From assembly GCA_045430285.1 (NCBI GenBank), contig JAILXV010000001.1, positions 496,001 through 560,000 on the forward strand: DNA of 64,000 nt, read 5' to 3'. The translations under genes and the position numbers were made by a program. A model generated the notes under the pieces. The model ran no database searches and was not told the DNA's origin. It saw nothing but the letters and a program-made list of their open reading frames with translations. The stretch is from Agarilytica sp045430285 (GTDB lineage Bacteria > Pseudomonadota > Gammaproteobacteria > Pseudomonadales > Cellvibrionaceae). Below, one piece after another: positions 1-7,891 of this stretch (within the stretch, counting starts at the first letter, position 1; the number at the start of each line of letters is the position of its first letter).

Positions 1-416
1 TATTGAGAAGCGGGGAAGCGGCGCCGCCCAAAATGGATCCGATTCAAATGCCGGATTTGGAATGTGATAAGGTCGATGATCACTATGTTTTAAGAGACGG
101 TGCTTCAGGTCTGTTTCTAGCGGCTAGCCAGTTCCCGAAGAATAGGGAAACGCGGGCGCCTAAAGTTAAGGAGATTCTTGGGGTGAGTAAAGAGTTGGAT
201 CCAAAGTACGCTCATTTACTGAAAGCGCCAAGTGAAGATTCAGACGGCTTAGATACAGTGATTCGTTATAGCCGAAAGACCAAGGAGCAATATGTACAGT
301 CTGAGAATGACGGTAAAGCGACAGGTTGGAAAGCGTTTTATGATGGGAAAGCTTGGCAGATAACCGAGCCGAAACCAAAAGTTAAAAAAGCGCCGGCTAA
401 AAAGAAAAAAGCCTGA
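1..416 (+). CDS. topA: DNA topoisomerase I, C-terminal end (partial)
   Basis: This is the 3' end of a type IA DNA topoisomerase gene that enters from the left edge; the reading frame starts at base 3. The visible residues match the C-terminal zinc-ribbon-like region of bacterial TopA, including the block KVDDHYVLRDG followed by GLFLAASQFPKNRETRAP. The protein ends in a lysine/alanine/proline-rich basic tail, usual for DNA-contacting TopA ends. The enzyme relaxes negative supercoils; the catalytic tyrosine lies outside the window. The order topA, DUF6586, small acidic protein, then sulA-lexA convergent is the order I recall in Pseudomonas, which supports the call. An alternative start inside this segment is not credible because the family is about 800-900 residues long. 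Confidence 0.93.
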   Translation, partial: LRSGEAAPPKMDPIQMPDLECDKVDDHYVLRDGASGLFLAASQFPKNRETRAPKVKEILGVSKELDPKYAHLLKAPSEDSDGLDTVIRYSRKTKEQYVQSENDGKATGWKAFYDGKAWQITEPKPKVKKAPAKKKKA

Positions 417-441
417 TGCTCGTTAATGAGGGCTGCTAAAC

Positions 442-963
442 GTGGATATTGCGGACAGCGAGCAATTTCTTCGTCAGCAGCTCAGTTGTGCCCGGCTTCT
501 TTTGGGCCGCTTGAATACTGAAACTGGGCTACCTGAACAAAGAGCATTACGCCAAAGCGCCATGCTTTGTCTTGAGCTGGGTTTATCTCAATATTTTTCT
601 AATATATTTCATCTTCCTGTCGGGAATCTTCAGTCTTTGACGCGACACCTAGAAAGGGGCGCAGAAAACGCCCCAGCGTCTATTCCTTCATCTGAGTTTA
701 TCGAATTAATGTCTCAAGGGCGCTGGCTATTCGAATTTGACTCTGCCGCCGCATCGTTAAGCAGCCTGCCTTCTACCTGGAACAAAGCCAATGCGTCAGG
801 GGAGAGCGTTAAGCAGATAGCTACAGACAATCTTATTGCATCAAGCTCGGCCTCCGACCGAGTGCCGCATTGGTCTGAAATCAGCACAGAAACACTTCAG
901 GCTTGGCTTGCGTCGGCGGAAGAGTTGTTGGGGCGTTATTCGCGGTTTAACCAGGAATACTAG
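442..963 (+). CDS. DUF6586 family protein
   Basis: A 173-residue soluble protein with a GTG start 25 bases after topA, so probably co-transcribed with it. It is mostly helical in appearance, with conserved-looking leucine-rich N-terminal helices (QQLSCARLLLGRL, near residues 11-23) and a C-terminal helix ending LLGRYSRFNQEY. There is no signal peptide or membrane segment. The family is recognised by its position immediately after topA in pseudomonads and relatives. Its function is unknown. The middle part (about residues 105-145) is serine- and alanine-rich and looks poorly conserved. Confidence 0.7.
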   Translation: MDIADSEQFLRQQLSCARLLLGRLNTETGLPEQRALRQSAMLCLELGLSQYFSNIFHLPVGNLQSLTRHLERGAENAPASIPSSEFIELMSQGRWLFEFDSAAASLSSLPSTWNKANASGESVKQIATDNLIASSSASDRVPHWSEISTETLQAWLASAEELLGRYSRFNQEY

Positions 964-1074
964 ACCCACATATCACCATTCTCACGTTCGACCTATATTT
1001 GAGGCTGCGGCAAGCATTCTGCTATTACAGGTGATAGAATGTGAAAGTATCTGAATTTAAGACGTAGTTACCCA

Positions 1075-1314
1075 ATGTCCACACTTTTTGAAATCATCGA
1101 GTTACCTAATGGTGAAATTGCACTCTGTCGAGCAGATGAGTCTGACGAAGAGCCGCTCGTGTCTATTCGGTTTTCCGAAGAGTCACTCTATTTTTTGAAT
1201 GATTCCAAAATTGAGATAGCGAAAGCAATGATTGAAGCAGGCCTTGAAGCTGCTGGTGATATTCAAGAAGTGAAAGAAGAGCCCGCTTCTGTACAGGATC
1301 ATACCGTTCACTGA
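1075..1314 (+). CDS. small acidic conserved hypothetical protein
   Basis: A 79-residue acidic protein starting MSTLFEIIELPNGEI, with an ATG start. It has no membrane segment. The N-terminal half alternates hydrophobic and polar residues as in a small beta sheet (FEIIELPNGEIAL, then LVSIRF). The second half is a helix (EIAKAMIEAGLEAA) followed by a charged tail. It sits between the DUF6586 gene and the convergent sulA gene, as small genes do in the same place in pseudomonads. The function is unknown. The 3' end is only 19 bases from the stop of sulA on the other strand, with no clear terminator between them. Confidence 0.72.
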   Translation: MSTLFEIIELPNGEIALCRADESDEEPLVSIRFSEESLYFLNDSKIEIAKAMIEAGLEAAGDIQEVKEEPASVQDHTVH

Positions 1315-1333
1315 TCGTTTCTATTTCCTCGTC

Positions 1334-1738
1334 TTAAGCTTGTCGCTTTCGTAGTACCAGCCCCCTTGTTTGCCCCTTAAATGAAGCCCCTTCAAGGCGA
1401 GATCTGTCCGTATCGGAAAGATCTTCTAGAAACGACACCACATAACCACTATTACCGTTGGAGAGTGCATCCCAGCTCATCCATAGGCTGTCATCGCTGT
1501 GCTGACTGTGTACTAAGCGGATATTATTGAAAGCAAAAGGGTATGGCTTTAGGTCTGACATTAAAAAAGATCGAGGCACAATCATGGTGAACCATTGGTT
1601 TTTACATTCATGGCTCAGGGAGGCAAGCATCGGTAATATCAACGTCATGTCTTCGCCGTAAGGCATGAGAATCTCAGTAATGCCGTGTTCTGATGAATAG
1701 GCTTTGTGTTCTGGCTGAGTTTTTAGTGCTGCGTTCAT
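1334..1738 (-). CDS. sulA: SulA-like cell division inhibitor
   Basis: A 134-residue protein of the SulA family, which binds FtsZ and blocks Z-ring assembly during the SOS response. Family-like segments are GITEILMPYGEDMTLILPMLASLS, split here only for recognition, and the following NQWFTMIVP. The length suits pseudomonad-type SulA, which is shorter than the E. coli protein. It lies 32 bases downstream of lexA on the same strand, so it is probably transcribed with lexA from the LexA-controlled promoter near 2579-2606. No separate SOS box was seen in the short gap. The C-terminal end, RGLVLRKRQA, is basic. The call rests on sequence resemblance plus the lexA neighbour. Confidence 0.82.
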   Translation of the reverse strand: MNAALKTQPEHKAYSSEHGITEILMPYGEDMTLILPMLASLSHECKNQWFTMIVPRSFLMSDLKPYPFAFNNIRLVHSQHSDDSLWMSWDALSNGNSGYVVSFLEDLSDTDRSRLEGASFKGQTRGLVLRKRQA

Positions 1739-1770
1739 CGCTGTTTCTGCCTCTATCTAGGTTGTTGTGA

Positions 1771-2376
1771 TTACTGTTCGCGCCGTATTACGCCGACACT
1801 TAAACCTTCAATAGAAAAGGCCTCGTCTCTTAGATCAACGGTAATCACGTTAAAGTCGGGGTTTTCTGGCCAAAGCTCGACCAGAGCATTATTACGCTCG
1901 CGCTTGAAACGTTTTACCGTAACTTCTTCTTCAATACGGGCGACAACAATCTCGCCATTTCGTGCTTGGTCTGTTCTATGGACGGCGAGCAGGTCGCCGT
2001 CCAGTATGCCGACATCTTTCATACTCATTCCGTGGACGGTTAGCAGGTAGTCTGCTGAAGGGTGGAAAAAATCCATGGGGATTTTGCAGTAATCTTCAAT
2101 GTGTTCCTCTGCAAGGATAGGGCTACCAGCAGCGACGCGGCCTATGAGGGGGATGCCTTCCTGCGTCTCAGGGAGTCGGATACCTCTAGATGCACCCGCG
2201 ACCATTTCGATAGCGCCTTTACGAGCTAAAGCTTTGAGGTGTTCTTCGGCGGCGTTCGCTGACCGAAACCCCAGTGCTTGTGCAATTTCAGCACGTGTTG
2301 GCGGGTATCCAGTATCATCGATATGGGCCTTGATAAGATTGAGCACTTCTTGCTGTCTTGCGGTGAGCTTTATCAT
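1771..2376 (-). CDS. lexA: LexA SOS repressor
   Basis: LexA, 201 residues, represses SOS genes and cleaves itself when RecA is activated. The start chosen is the ATG encoding MIKLTARQQEVLNLI, the family's normal N-terminus; an upstream start adding 11 residues is possible but unlike the family. The N-terminal winged helix covers about residues 1-70. The cleavage pair is A83-G84 in VAAGSP, the nucleophile is S118 in GMSMKD, and the general base is K155 in TVKRFKR, matching E. coli A84-G85, S119 and K156. An AGGA ribosome binding site lies 9 bases before the ATG. The gene leads an operon with sulA and is probably autoregulated. Confidence 0.97.
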   Translation of the reverse strand: MIKLTARQQEVLNLIKAHIDDTGYPPTRAEIAQALGFRSANAAEEHLKALARKGAIEMVAGASRGIRLPETQEGIPLIGRVAAGSPILAEEHIEDYCKIPMDFFHPSADYLLTVHGMSMKDVGILDGDLLAVHRTDQARNGEIVVARIEEEVTVKRFKRERNNALVELWPENPDFNVITVDLRDEAFSIEGLSVGVIRREQ

Positions 2377-2553
2377 ACGAAGGATTCCTTTTGATTCCCA
2401 GTTGGCCAACTACGTACCCGAAAGTTGCCTGTTTATGTCTTTCAACCCCTCCAGCGAGTGATGAATATAGTCATCAGTAAGCTAGCAAGGTGATGATTGG
2501 TGCACGCTGTTAAAACCGGCGTAATTATTTGCTTTTAGCCTGCGTATTCATTT

Positions 2554-2606
2554 GTGGATGGATATACAGTTAAATGTAATTATATACAGTATTTTTGTGA
2601 AGGCAA
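2554..2606 (-). promoter_or_regulatory. lexA promoter with LexA operator(s)
   Basis: Read on the minus strand, a -35-like TTGCCT (2601-2606) and a -10 TATAAT (2579-2584) are separated by 16 bases. The -10 lies inside a LexA-type box at 2574-2589, which reads CTGTATATAATTACAT: a perfect left half and one mismatch in the right half (ACAT for ACAG). A second, weaker site at 2554-2569 keeps a good CTGTATATCC half only. Two operators in tandem are usual for lexA autoregulation. The resulting 5' leader to the lexA ATG would be about 190-200 bases, longer than typical. Confidence 0.7.
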
Positions 2607-3117
2607 GAGATTGTTTGTAATGAGCCAGAATATACCTGAACGTCCGTGGTTAATGGTGTAGGAAACAACTTTTTGTTTCAGGCGTAGGGGTTTGCACCCA
2701 ATACTACGAGTGTCGAAATTCTTTTCACCGCATATTTTAGGTTAAAAATTAATCGTTTTTTTGAGGGCGAAAATTTATTGAATTATTTGTATCGAATGCA
2801 TCAAAAAGTGTGATTGATTAGACATTTTTACCTCCCTTAAGCGGTTCAATTTTAAAAAAAAGCTGTTTTAATAGAAATCACCGCCGAGACACAGCGAGAT
2901 TGAAAAACACTCGTTGAGTTGAGGTTGTAAGCGCAAAAGTTGAGTTGTTACGGAATCTACTTTTTCTACAGGATGTGATGCTCTCTGGTCTGCTTGGGGC
3001 TACCTCGGCAAGCCCAAAGAGTTAAAGGAGAAGAAAACCAGCTTGGCGCCTTAATTTAAATCTGGAATGAAAATTCCGCTAATGTCGTAATGTTTTTACA
3101 TACAAGGAACTAAAGAA
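2607..3117 (+). other. non-coding region upstream of hcp
   Basis: About 500 bases without a credible gene, AT-rich, between the lexA promoter and hcp. It should hold the hcp promoter, but I cannot place one with confidence. A small perfect hairpin with a GAAA tetraloop (GGAAT/ATTCC, 3064-3077) lies about 40 bases before the hcp start. An AAGGA ribosome binding site precedes the hcp ATG. A sigma-54-like GG...GC pair near 2681-2695 has the wrong spacing and was rejected. Confidence 0.6.
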
Positions 3118-3597
3118 ATGATTTTTATTGAATACGAAGGTATCGAAGGTAACGCAACAGCTAAAGGTTATGAGAAGCACATTCGTGTTGATTCGTTGCA
3201 ATTCGGTTGTGGTCGCGGCATCAGCATGGAGCCAGGTAACTTAGCCAACCGTGAAGCTACTCGTCCAAGCTTGAGCGAAGTTACTTTCACTCATAAAACA
3301 GATAACTCTGCTACAGCATTGTTCAAAGAGTCTGTTTCTGGATCTACTGGTAAAAAAGTTACCATTAAGTTTGTTCAAACTGGTGCTGATAAGCTAATTG
3401 AGTACATGACGTACACGTTGACTGACGTTCTTGTTAGCGGCTACTCAATCTCTGCAGATGGCGACAGCGATCCTATCGAGTCAATCTCTATGAGCTACGC
3501 TAAAATCGAAGTTCGTTACCACGACTACGATAAGACGAACAAAGGCGCTAGCCCACAAACTGTATGCTACAACTTGGAAACAGGTTCAATGGCATAA
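3118..3597 (+). CDS. hcp: T6SS tube protein Hcp
   Basis: Hcp, 159 residues, is the ring-forming protein of the T6SS inner tube and a carrier for small effectors. Family signs are the N-terminal FIEYEGIEGNATAKGYE, the GRGISMEPG loop, and the C-terminal DPIESISMSYAKIEVRYHDYD. There is no effector extension, so this is a plain tube subunit. The gene begins the T6SS island and is followed by a very strong terminator, so most transcripts should stop after hcp. That suits a protein needed in large amounts. Its codons (GGT, GCT, CGT, AAC) look those of a highly expressed gene. No sheath or baseplate genes are present in the window. Confidence 0.96.
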   Translation: MIFIEYEGIEGNATAKGYEKHIRVDSLQFGCGRGISMEPGNLANREATRPSLSEVTFTHKTDNSATALFKESVSGSTGKKVTIKFVQTGADKLIEYMTYTLTDVLVSGYSISADGDSDPIESISMSYAKIEVRYHDYDKTNKGASPQTVCYNLETGSMA

Positions 3598-3621
3598 TAT
3601 TAGCTCCAAGCTAATATTCGA

Positions 3622-3660
3622 AAGGAGCGCTTGGTTTACCAAGCGCTCCTTAGTTTTTTA
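3622..3660 (+). terminator. rho-independent terminator after hcp
   Basis: A 13-bp perfect stem, AAGGAGCGCTTGG (3622-3634) pairing with CCAAGCGCTCCTT (3639-3651), with loop TTTA and a run of six T at 3654-3659. It starts about 25 bases after the hcp stop and about 100 bases before vgrG. It should separate high hcp expression from lower vgrG expression unless there is read-through or a second promoter. Confidence 0.95.
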
Positions 3661-3762
3661 TTCGGTAGGCGAATATGGTCTCAAATACATAAGTATTTAA
3701 CACTGCAACGAGCTCGACTAGACTGTCATATTTAACGGAAATTTACGAACGGAACACCGCTC

Positions 3763-5766
3763 ATGAGTATTACCCAAGAAAACCGTTTCATTGCCATTGG
3801 CGACTTCTCTCTGGGAACAGATACCTTCTTACTGACGGGATTCGAAGGGGATGAATATATATCAGACCTTTTTGAATTTCATATCGACGTTATATCAGAA
3901 AATATTGAAATAAAAGCTGACAGTATTGTTGGCAAATCAACGACGATCACCGTACAAGATGAGCACCAACGCGTGTTTCATGGTTATATCCGATCTTTTA
4001 CTTATGGTGAAATAAAAGCTGACAACGCTCGTCAATATCGTATGACGATGGTGCCATGGCTTTGGTTCTTATCAAAAACCAACAGCCATCGAATTTTCCA
4101 AGATAAAAATACCAAAGAAATCGTGAGTCAGATTTTTCAAGATCACGGGTTTACCGATTTTGATTTTCGTGCAGATGGCGGCGTAAAGCGCGAATACTGT
4201 ATTCAGCATAACGAAAGTGACCTCCACTTCGTTTCACGACTCTTAGAAGAAGAGGGTATTGCGTACTATTTTCAGCACGAATCAGGCAGCCACAAATTGA
4301 TCATTGTTGATCAGAAGAACGCATATGATGAGTTTGCCCAAACAGACCTAGAGTATTCTAACGGAAGCTCTCCGAATGAGCAGATTAGCCGTTGGGAACA
4401 TATTTACAACTTCAAGAAAGGCCAGTGGTCCCATAGTGACTACAACTTTAAAGAGCCGAATAAGAAATTATTTTCCAATACGAAAACAACGAGTAAGTTC
4501 GCCAATAATGGCAATTACGAACACTATGAATACCCAGGGATGTATGATTTTGCGTCCGGAGATGATCTTGTAAAAATTCGCTTAGATGCAGAAGAAGCCA
4601 ATATTAATATGGTTTCTGCAGGAAGTGACTGCACAACCTTTTATGCCGGTGGAAAGTTCAAAGTAAAAAAACACGATAATGCTTCAGAAAAAGGCGAGTA
4701 TATCGTGGTCAGTATTCATCATAGCGCTTTTGATAACTCTCACTACTCTGGTCAGGATGGTAGCACGGGTTATAGCAACAATTTTGTCTGTATTCCCTCC
4801 GAAGTTCACTTTCGTCCCGAGCCTATCCATAAACGGCCTGTTATGCGCGGCCCTCAGTCCGCTATTGTAACTGGGCCGTCGGGAGAGGAAATTTATGTCG
4901 ACGATCTTGGCCGAATAAAGGTTCAGTTTTATTGGGATCGAGAAGGTAATAGTGACGAGAATACAACCTGCTTTATCCGTGTGATGCAGCAGTGGGCCGG
5001 TGCTCAGTGGGGAGCTTCGTTTATTCCTCGCATCGGGCATGAAGTGATCGTAGACTTTATCGATGGTGATCCAGATCGGCCGATTGTTACCGGAACGGTA
5101 TACAACGGCAAGAATAAGCCGGCATTTGACTCAAAAACGAAGAGCGGATGGCGAACTCGTTCGACTAAGAGTGGGTCGGCTGCGAATTGTAATGAGCTGA
5201 TTTTTGACGATAAAAAAGACAGTGAGCAGATCTTTATCCATGCTGAAAAGAATATGGATACAGAAGTCGAAAACGATGAGACTTTAACGGTTGATAATGA
5301 TCGTACTAAGCATATTAAGCATGATGAAAACTCGAATATCGACAATGATCGAAATAAAACCGTTGGTAATAATCAGTCTGAAACAATTGCAAAAAACAAA
5401 ACGATTCAGGTGGGTGAAAACCACAGTGAGAGCGTTGGAAAAAATGCAGATATCTCGATAGGTAAAAATGTAGTTGTCGAAGTCGGTGAGAATCACACTG
5501 AAGTCATCGGTAAAGATATGGATATCTCGGTGAAGAAAAACCTGGTCGAAAGGGTTGATGGAACCTACGATGAAACTGTAACCAAAGATTACAGCTTGAA
5601 AGCGAAAACCATTAGCATGGTAGCTGATGATGAGATTGTTCTGAAAACTGGGTCAGCTAAAATCGTTATGAAGAAAAATGGCGATATCACAATCAGTGGT
5701 AAAAACATTAATGTCAAAGGATCCGGTAATGTCGTTGTTAAAGGTAGTAAGATCGGTATGAATTAG
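3763..5766 (+). CDS. vgrG: T6SS spike protein VgrG
   Basis: VgrG (VgrG/TssI), 667 residues, forms the trimeric spike that caps the Hcp tube. The N-terminal part resembles phage gp27 and the following part gp5, with the expected HNESDLHFVSRLLEEEGI and the OB-fold region VDDLGRIKVQFYWDREG then QWGASFIPRIGHEV. From about residue 490 the sequence becomes short repeats of the type VGxNxxxxIxKN, the beta-helix needle. The protein ends at GSKIGMN with no extra catalytic domain, so it is a structural spike; cargo must dock by PAAR or adaptor. It is 165 bases after hcp, beyond the terminator, and leads the rest of the island. Confidence 0.96.
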   Translation: MSITQENRFIAIGDFSLGTDTFLLTGFEGDEYISDLFEFHIDVISENIEIKADSIVGKSTTITVQDEHQRVFHGYIRSFTYGEIKADNARQYRMTMVPWLWFLSKTNSHRIFQDKNTKEIVSQIFQDHGFTDFDFRADGGVKREYCIQHNESDLHFVSRLLEEEGIAYYFQHESGSHKLIIVDQKNAYDEFAQTDLEYSNGSSPNEQISRWEHIYNFKKGQWSHSDYNFKEPNKKLFSNTKTTSKFANNGNYEHYEYPGMYDFASGDDLVKIRLDAEEANINMVSAGSDCTTFYAGGKFKVKKHDNASEKGEYIVVSIHHSAFDNSHYSGQDGSTGYSNNFVCIPSEVHFRPEPIHKRPVMRGPQSAIVTGPSGEEIYVDDLGRIKVQFYWDREGNSDENTTCFIRVMQQWAGAQWGASFIPRIGHEVIVDFIDGDPDRPIVTGTVYNGKNKPAFDSKTKSGWRTRSTKSGSAANCNELIFDDKKDSEQIFIHAEKNMDTEVENDETLTVDNDRTKHIKHDENSNIDNDRNKTVGNNQSETIAKNKTIQVGENHSESVGKNADISIGKNVVVEVGENHTEVIGKDMDISVKKNLVERVDGTYDETVTKDYSLKAKTISMVADDEIVLKTGSAKIVMKKNGDITISGKNINVKGSGNVVVKGSKIGMN

Positions 5767-5825
5767 TCTTTTTATATATGTGTAAATTGAGAAGAAATTA
5801 ATTAAACGAGAATAACAAATTACTC

Positions 5826-6470
5826 ATGAATTCAATTGAAGGCACGGCACAGGAAGGTCTCTCTCAAACCGCTTCTGGTGATGATAAGAGCTTGACTGAT
5901 GATGGGTATATATCAATTGCTTCTGTTACAAGTGAGACGGATGAGCAGGGGATAACGATGCTCGCTTTATCGGGGTGTGACAATCCCTTTAGTACGGTCG
6001 AAGGGATTTCCAGTCGACGATATTCAGAATCTGATGTAGGAAAAAGAGTAGCGTGTACGCCTTTGATTGGATCAGATCGTGTGGTGATTGTGGGTTTTTT
6101 ACCTGAAGACATCACGGATGAAAGGAATAAGTTGAATACGGTATTAGATGAGGTTCTTGCGTCGACTCAGGAAAATAACAGCACCTGTATAAGTGAAGAG
6201 GACGCTGATCTTGTCGATGGTTCGAGTGACGAAAAGGTTTTTTACGATACAGCTGTTCATAATGATGCGGCCAATAAAATAGTGGTTATTACTGACGGGC
6301 AAGAAAATGAACATCTAGTTTTACGGGCAGAGACGGCGCTGACGCTCCAATGTGGTGATTGTAGTATAAGTCTAACGTCTGATGGGCGGGTTCGTATTAA
6401 TGGCCGTTATATTCATACTCGTGCTAGTCATACACAGCGGTTGAGTGGTGGGGCTGTTAAAATCAACTAA
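5826..6470 (+). CDS. DUF6484-type T6SS-associated protein
   Basis: A 214-residue protein directly after vgrG. Residues about 30-95 resemble DUF6484 (GITMLALSGC, a hydrophilic stretch, then VVIVGFLPEDI). The C-terminal part (LTLQCGDCSISLTSDGRVRINGRYI, split by eye into strands, ending RLSGGAVKIN) looks like one turn of a gp5-type beta structure. Such proteins occur in VgrG/PAAR/DUF2169 gene groups, and a role in spike or effector assembly is likely but not shown. There is no signal peptide or membrane segment. The stop overlaps the DUF2169 start by one base (TAATG), so the two are translationally coupled. Confidence 0.72.
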   Translation: MNSIEGTAQEGLSQTASGDDKSLTDDGYISIASVTSETDEQGITMLALSGCDNPFSTVEGISSRRYSESDVGKRVACTPLIGSDRVVIVGFLPEDITDERNKLNTVLDEVLASTQENNSTCISEEDADLVDGSSDEKVFYDTAVHNDAANKIVVITDGQENEHLVLRAETALTLQCGDCSISLTSDGRVRINGRYIHTRASHTQRLSGGAVKIN

Positions 6471-7468
6471 TGCTGGAACTCAACAATAAAACACCATTTC
6501 ATGTTAGCTTTGCTCCTATAGCGACGCTAGAGGGTGTAGACGCACTTTCCGTTTTTTTTTCCGCATCGCTACAATTGTTGGACGGCCGATGGAGTGTTTG
6601 TGAAGGGCAGGTAGCCGCACCGCTCGCTGATGAATACATCGGTGAAGATGTAGTATCAAGTATTAAATACCCATCTCTACTTGGCGTGAGTAAACCTGCA
6701 ACTGACCTAATCGTGAATGGCGCTGCAGTATCACCAGGGCAAAACTCTGTTAAGGCGTTGGAAGCTTCAATAGAGGTGTTGGATCGAAAGGTGGCGTTGC
6801 ATGTCTTTGGTGATCGGGTGTGGAATCGTGGAGTAATCACCGAGCCAAAGCCATTTCAGCGTTTGCCATTGATTTGGGAAAACGCCTATGGGGGGGCTGA
6901 AGAGATTGAAGGTGAGCTCGAGTGCTTTGCGCATAACCCTATAGGCAAGGGGTGGAAGCCTGATAGTGCGTCTGAAGAGGATTTTCAGGGTGTGTTTCTA
7001 CCGAATATAGAATGGCCAGATCAAAGACTAAGTGCATTTGCGCAGCGACCTCGACCTGCTGGGCTTGGCGCGCTTTCTGTGACTCTACCGGCTCGGGCTC
7101 GGTTCGCAGGGACCTACGATGAAAGTTGGAAAAAAACACGGGCCCCCTTTTTGCCCGCGGACTTTAATCCAGCATTTTTTAATGCCGCGATACCTGAGCT
7201 GCAAATCCCTCATGGTTTAAAGGGCGGAGAAACAATTCGACTAATAAATTTAAATGAACAAGGTGAATGCGTATTTAATTTACCCGTACTATCCCCAATT
7301 GGAGAGGTGTATTTTTCTAAGGGTACTTTTTCGCTGAACTTTAAATTAATAACGGTTGTTGTTGAGACTGAGAAAATGATAGTGCGAATGTTTTGGCAAG
7401 GGTTATCGCCTATCCCTCGTACGTTGGCGGACGTAAAAGAAATTAAGACGCTTTTAGCGCGAGCTTAG
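6470..7468 (+). CDS. DUF2169 family T6SS adaptor
   Basis: A 332-residue DUF2169 protein. The family is a set of T6SS adaptors or chaperones that help load effectors onto the VgrG/PAAR tip. Recognisable parts are the N-terminal TPFHVSF, the strand LIVNGAAVSPGQ, the block LHVFGDRVWNRG, the motif PLIWENAYGG (near residues 135-144) and the late GLGALSVTLPARARFAGTYDE. It overlaps the DUF6484 gene by one base and is 31 bases before the PAAR-like gene, so it is in the same operon. No membrane segment or signal is seen. Its neighbours suggest it helps mount the DUF4150 tip or the DUF2235 lipase. Confidence 0.9.
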   Translation: MLELNNKTPFHVSFAPIATLEGVDALSVFFSASLQLLDGRWSVCEGQVAAPLADEYIGEDVVSSIKYPSLLGVSKPATDLIVNGAAVSPGQNSVKALEASIEVLDRKVALHVFGDRVWNRGVITEPKPFQRLPLIWENAYGGAEEIEGELECFAHNPIGKGWKPDSASEEDFQGVFLPNIEWPDQRLSAFAQRPRPAGLGALSVTLPARARFAGTYDESWKKTRAPFLPADFNPAFFNAAIPELQIPHGLKGGETIRLINLNEQGECVFNLPVLSPIGEVYFSKGTFSLNFKLITVVVETEKMIVRMFWQGLSPIPRTLADVKEIKTLLARA

Positions 7469-7499
7469 GTCGTTTATTAAGGATTAAATAGGAATAATT

Positions 7500-7880
7500 A
7501 TGGCTCAGACAACGTTCGCTAATACACGCGGTATTGCTCACAAAGGCAGTGGGGGGCTGAGTGCGGTATTTCCAGATGTTTGCCTTACCCAAATTGGTAA
7601 CTCTGTCGTACCAATCCCATATCCGAATATTGGTAAAGCTTCCGATACGACTAAGGGGCCGACGTCTGTAAAAACTGATGGAAAAATGCCGATGGTCAAA
7701 GGTGCTCAATACTCTAAAAGTACTGGCGATCAACCAGGGAAAAAGAAAGGCGTTGCAAGTGGCACGATTACAGATGTATGTGAGTTCATGCTCTATTCGT
7801 TCGATGTTAAATTCGAAGGTAAAAATGTCTGCCGAATGGGCGATCCTTTATTTCATAACAAGAAAAACACAATGGGTTAG
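7500..7880 (+). CDS. DUF4150 PAAR-like tip protein
   Basis: A 126-residue PAAR-like protein of the DUF4150 family, expected to sharpen the VgrG spike. Typical segments are GGLSAVFPDVCLTQIG near the N-terminus, VPIPYPNIGKASDT, and a late NVCRMGDPLFHNKKNTMG, the region that in PAAR folds carries metal ligands (Cys and His are present). There is no fused effector domain, so the DUF2235 lipase must be delivered as a separate chain. The gene lies between the DUF2169 adaptor and the HEAT-like gene, 11 bases before the latter. An AGGA-containing ribosome binding site precedes the ATG. Confidence 0.92.
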   Translation: MAQTTFANTRGIAHKGSGGLSAVFPDVCLTQIGNSVVPIPYPNIGKASDTTKGPTSVKTDGKMPMVKGAQYSKSTGDQPGKKKGVASGTITDVCEFMLYSFDVKFEGKNVCRMGDPLFHNKKNTMG

Positions 7881-7891
7881 CGCGTAAAAAG

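Noticed and set aside
2681..2695. Sigma-54-like promoter upstream of hcp
   Set aside because: GG and GC are present but 11 bases apart instead of 10, and the rest of the consensus does not fit.
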